Source: Acanthochromis polyacanthus (Eukaryota; Chordata; Actinopteri; Pomacentridae). From it: 64,000 bases of DNA. How positions within the stretch are numbered: the stretch's first letter is position 1; each line of letters opens with the position of its first letter. This document shows, one piece after another, positions 60,075 through 64,000 of this stretch. The stretch covers positions 9,723,983 to 9,787,982 of the forward strand of contig NC_067122.1 in the NCBI RefSeq assembly GCF_021347895.1. The letters run 5' to 3'. Under the pieces are notes generated by a model. The model ran no database searches. It was not told the DNA's origin and saw nothing but the letters and a program-made list of their open reading frames with translations. A program made the position numbers and the translations under genes.

Positions 60075-60660
60075 CAGTTGTAGACACCGGTGGGGACTGA
60101 TTTTTTTCCCAGCCGTCGGCGTTTTATTCTAAAGGGAAGAGATAAATTCCACCGTCCAAGACTCGCTCACGCACCAGTGGTTGTGTATTTTTAAAGAAAC
60201 AACAACAACAACAAAAAAAACCAAAACAAATCAGGCAACTTCAACAAGGTCCAGTAACACTGTTGTTTGCGTCCAGGAAATGTGAGCGTTGCATGGATGT
60301 GCTCCCCCGCCGTGTATCCAAAAAACAGAGACGCAGCGCTACCTTTAGGATTGTTTCATTAATGCGCGTAAATAACCATGTAGGCTATTTACAGTGTGAG
60401 CAAGGAACGGGCGAAGGAGGCGCTTTCATCCGAGTCTCCCCTTGGTTCGTCCTCTTCTGTCTTCCTCAACTTTTTTCCCCCCTTGAAAGACGCTCCAAGA
60501 GTGGCGCAATTTTTCCAGCTTTTGAGCTCAGAGTGAGACCCCGCGACTGTGTGTGTGTTTGAGCGTGTGTTTGTGCGCGCGCTTCGAAAAGGGGTGTGTT
60601 TGTGTATGCGTCCGTGGCTGTGGAGTCTAACGGAGGGCAATTCGCAGCCTCTCAACTTTC
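60075..60660 (-). promoter_or_regulatory. pitx2: Candidate upstream pitx2 promoter and non-coding first exon
   Basis: CpG-rich DNA, in contrast with its AT-rich flanks, ends on the minus strand in GTGTCTACAACTG and a consensus donor gtaagtgcag at 60074. Its position about 2.5 kb upstream of the a-specific exon, which needs a 5' non-coding exon, fits the vertebrate PITX2A/B promoter layout. No TATA box was seen and the start is undefined. Confidence 0.4.
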
Positions 60661-60879
60661 AGCAACAATAAAAACCCAGAAAAATCATCTCTAAAAATAA
60701 AAACAAATGCAAAAAAGCACCGCTGGGGTGTTCCTGTTTGGCGGGTTTCCTTCAATACCCTGTATGCAAAACATCTAGTGGTTTAATTTGCCTAAAGCTG
60801 CTATTTACAAGAAGCAACTTGAATGCTTTTTATCCGAACTCCACCAAACAACAGCGATAACCACAGATGCATCACTTAA

Positions 60880-61080
60880 ACCACTTCCAGGGAATTAATC
60901 GAAATTAAAAAATGCATTTGAATGGAGATACTGACATTTTTCATTCCTTCTTATTACACAATTAGTAAAATTAATCCAATTAGCACTCCATTTTTCTCAT
61001 TGCACACATATTCCTTTTCTAATTTCACATGTGTTTATTTTTCTGAATATTTCGAGGTGGAAAGCAAACAGAAAAGTATT
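60880..61080. promoter_or_regulatory. Homeodomain-site-rich candidate element
   Basis: AT-rich but not simple-repeat sequence with ATTAATCG, a PITX/OTX-type TAATCC at 60972-60977 followed at once by AATTAG, and further ATTA cores. It may be an upstream regulatory element, possibly autoregulatory. Confidence 0.25.
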
Positions 61081-63780
61081 TAAAAATGATGCATTCTGGG
61101 CTCCTTGCGGGCCAGACAGAACGATATCGTGTTGCGGATTTATGTGCAGATGAAGTGAACAGCTGGCTCGGATGCAAATGTTCTTTATAGATCCGTTTCG
61201 TTAGATACAGACTGATTTTCCATTCGCATCTTAAGTGAGGCAAGCAGACCGGACGGAGGCCTGCGTTCCCTGCGCCCTAATCCTTCTTTTACATTTTTAG
61301 TCATACTCCCATTAAACCAGTAATTAATGCGCCCATCCACACGGGAATTTCTGGGCAAAAAAAGAAGAAGAAGAAAGGGGGGGACATTGAAGCAAAACGT
61401 GGCGCATCATCCACCCCTCCACCCTCAAGGAAAGGAAGAAAAAAAAAAAAAGGAATCCTGCTATCACAAACACATAATGCAGCCTTAAAAAAGAAAATCA
61501 TAATAGAGAAAGTGGTTTCTAACAGCTCCTATAGAGGGTTAAGTGTATTTATTTATACTGAATTAAGAAAAGGTTTGGCACAAAAGGCCCAAGCAGACCA
61601 TATTTTATTCCACACACATGCAGAGTGGCTGTGATGCGGGTCAAATGCAAACTAATATGAGGGGAAAATAAATAAAACGCGCGTATTTGCCCTAAAAAAG
61701 CAGCTCCCTCCTTGCGCATTTAACCTTCTCATAATATCAGATGTTGTGAAATGGCACATGCATGCGCAAACAATGAAATGCAAGCAAACGAGCCGGGAGT
61801 CGGTGCAGAAAACATCATGTGGAGCTGCAAACCTCGCCCCGCCTGCACGGAGAGAAACCGGCGCCTGGAGAGGCTCGATGGTTGCGGCTGTATTCTCCTC
61901 TTACCTTCTTACACAGAGAGAAGAAAAAAGAGAGAAAAAAAAAGCCCCGTCAAGAGCCTCCTCTTTCTCACGCAGAAAGGTGCAGAGGAATGCCTGAAGT
62001 TCAGAGAAGGCTGGCGGGTATGAAATCTTTCGCCTCGGGGGCAAACCGGCGGCTTCTTTTCATTTCAAGCGCTTATCGATTCGCCGTTGTCATCTTTGGC
62101 GACGCAGAAGGACACTTGAAAGAATTTCTGATGGGGCTGTGATGTGAGAAACAGGGTGACCTGCTCCGCTGATGCTCTCTCCTGATTCTTAACGAGCACA
62201 TCAGCCCCGCCGGTGTCAGTGCAGTTGGACATTTCAACTTTTCCTCCTCCTGCATACTGGAGAGGATTTTTAAAACGCTCTTTACGGCTTCTTATGTATA
62301 TCAGCAGGCATCCCAGGCTCCACTTTAAAGAGGAGAGATGATAGACTGGACAGGCAATCAGGAAATAATAAAAACAGCCTCACTATATCTAAAAGTTTAG
62401 TCTTGTAGTTCTATTTTAAATGAATGATTTGATTTTGAATTTTTGATTGCCTTTAAAACGTTCACTGAGACAGTTTGCAGCTCTAAAATGTTCACTTTAG
62501 AGTGTGTGCACATGATGTGAAGCATAAAACCCAACATCTGATAGGCCTTGATTATATAAAGAGACTAAATATGCAGATTTATCAACCTAATATGCACAAG
62601 CATCATGCAATGTCTGCAGAATTTGGCCCCATTTCTTCATGAATTTTAACATTTTAATGCTTATTATGAGGGCCTTTTCACACAAGTGGCCCCACATGAT
62701 GTGTAGAATATACGTTTTGATGCTAAAAATATATTTTTTCCCACCTCTGCAGCCTTTGCATCCTGCTGATGCCATTAGGAATCAGTTAAATTACAATCAA
62801 ATCACAAAAGAACAAAATCTGCTCTGATTTCTGCTTTTTGGATTAATTCCTGTCTATGCCATCATTATATCTTAGTTTTCCCATAGCATTCAGGGATATA
62901 CAGTGTATGGATAGCTCCATAATACACTGTCACCATTGCATCGGTAAGCTTGAGTAATGCAGATGTGAAGTGGTTCCATTATTCAAGGGTTCTCTTTGCC
63001 TGAGAAACCAGCCTGATTTTTTTTCTCCTCTTTTTTTTTCTCACATTTAGCCTCAAACCACATGTGATTGTCGCCTAGTGTTCTGTCTGGCCAACACTCT
63101 GTGGCCATGTAATAAAATTTTAAGTCAAACTGGTGTTTCCAAAGCCACAAATCTTTAAACAAATCAGTTTACGCACTGCTAATATGTTAGAAATAAAGTA
63201 ATGGCCAGGAATTTAGCTTTTATTGAGGGTTGTGACTTCTCTGCAAATGAAAGAAGGGATAAATATGAAGTGGGGGGGAAAAAGTGAGAAGAGAGGAAAG
63301 AAGGAAGAGAAAGAAAGACAAAACACTAGATGGGACTTTCTCCTCCGAGACAGAAATATCCTGTGTGTATTTCCATTTGTCAAGTATCACTCCAAGAACG
63401 TTATTAGTGAAAAAGCTGCCTGTAAATTAACCAAATTAAAAGGGTGGCTCTTTGATAGCTCTTGAGCTTGTTGAGCGGCTTTATGCCTGATCCTTACTAT
63501 TCCAGCTCTGTCACAGTACCAAAGGGAGATGAGCTGCACCAACGCTAAGCACTCCAACTCAGCAACATGGCTTGTGGTTTAGAACGTAATACGCAAGGCC
63601 AATAAATGACTTACATGTTAGGCTGCCCTCACTTCTCCCGACATGCCCGGCTAACATGGTGTATATTTAAAAAGCACTCAGCTCTTCGTCTTTGTCTTTC
63701 TTTTCTGTAATTATCCTCTCCTCGGCTTCCAAAGAAAATGCTTAGCTGATGTCATTGTGGTTTTGGCCCCCTGACTGCTC
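61081..63780. other. Upstream flank of pitx2, nothing definite
   Basis: 61740-62260 is moderately CpG-rich, with a minus-strand donor-like site near 61906, and could be another promoter segment. The remainder holds only chance frames. Confidence 0.45.
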
Positions 63781-63840
63781 TAATATTAATCCCATGCATG
63801 AAGCAGCTTCAAATGAATAAGGATTACTTTGAATTAAACT
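63780..63840. promoter_or_regulatory. Convergent PITX/OTX-type sites
   Basis: TAATCC at 63787-63792 and GGATTA at 63821-63826 face each other about 28 bp apart, with ATGCATGA and TTTGAATTAA nearby. Bicoid-class factors bind such sites. The function is inferred. Confidence 0.3.
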
Positions 63841-64000
63841 CTGCTCCTTGTTTTTATGTGAACACATTAGCTCCTGTCAGTGCCGGTCAGTCAGACGAGG
63901 CCGTCTCCGTTCCTCTTGACTTTGGACATGACACGACTTTGGTCAAGCATGATTAGAAATGTCCCCGAGACGAGGACGACATTCATTACGCTGACAGACG

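Overview
The window looks like nuclear DNA of a ray-finned fish, probably a percomorph. The evidence is two intron-containing vertebrate genes, elovl6 and pitx2, whose predicted proteins look fish-like. They sit among teleost-type repeats: Tc1-like elements, tRNA-derived SINEs, hAT-like MITEs, L2-like LINE tails and long microsatellites. There is no bacterial gene structure. Both genes lie on the minus strand, so the window reads 3' to 5' for them.

Region by region. 1-2530 has no confident gene; it holds a decayed Tc1 piece and a possible minus-strand first exon near 2466-2530. 2530-5750 is the probable 3' UTR and 3' flank of elovl6, with a MITE. 5751-25887 is elovl6 with four coding exons. 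Its first coding intron is about 17 kb and carries microsatellites, a SINE, an inverted-repeat element containing a RecQ-like helicase remnant, and a decayed tandem array of ~215-bp units. 25888-26118 is the CpG-rich elovl6 promoter and 5' UTR. 26.1-51.5 kb is a repeat-rich intergenic interval. It holds a dead L2-like LINE, a Tc1 element with both ends, a local duplication around an (AAAC)n tract, three perfect CTCF core matches, and a possible small unrecognised plus-strand gene. 48.5-49.9 kb is a CpG-rich block just past the 3' end of pitx2. 51482-57556 is pitx2, with two alternative amino-terminal exons (c type and a type) feeding two shared homeodomain/OAR exons. Beyond it are a CpG-rich block that probably holds the upstream pitx2 promoter and several homeodomain-site-rich segments that may be regulatory.

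elovl6 encodes the ER elongase that extends C16 fatty acyl-CoA. pitx2 encodes the bicoid-class (K50) homeodomain factor of left-right, pituitary, eye and heart development. They are neighbours by conserved vertebrate synteny, not by shared pathway. The CTCF-like sites between them may insulate one from the other. In mammals ENPEP lies between these genes; I saw no sign of it here. I found no prokaryote-like or clearly novel system. The most unusual items are the unassigned two-exon candidate gene, the helicase-carrying element and the higher-order repeat in elovl6 intron 1.
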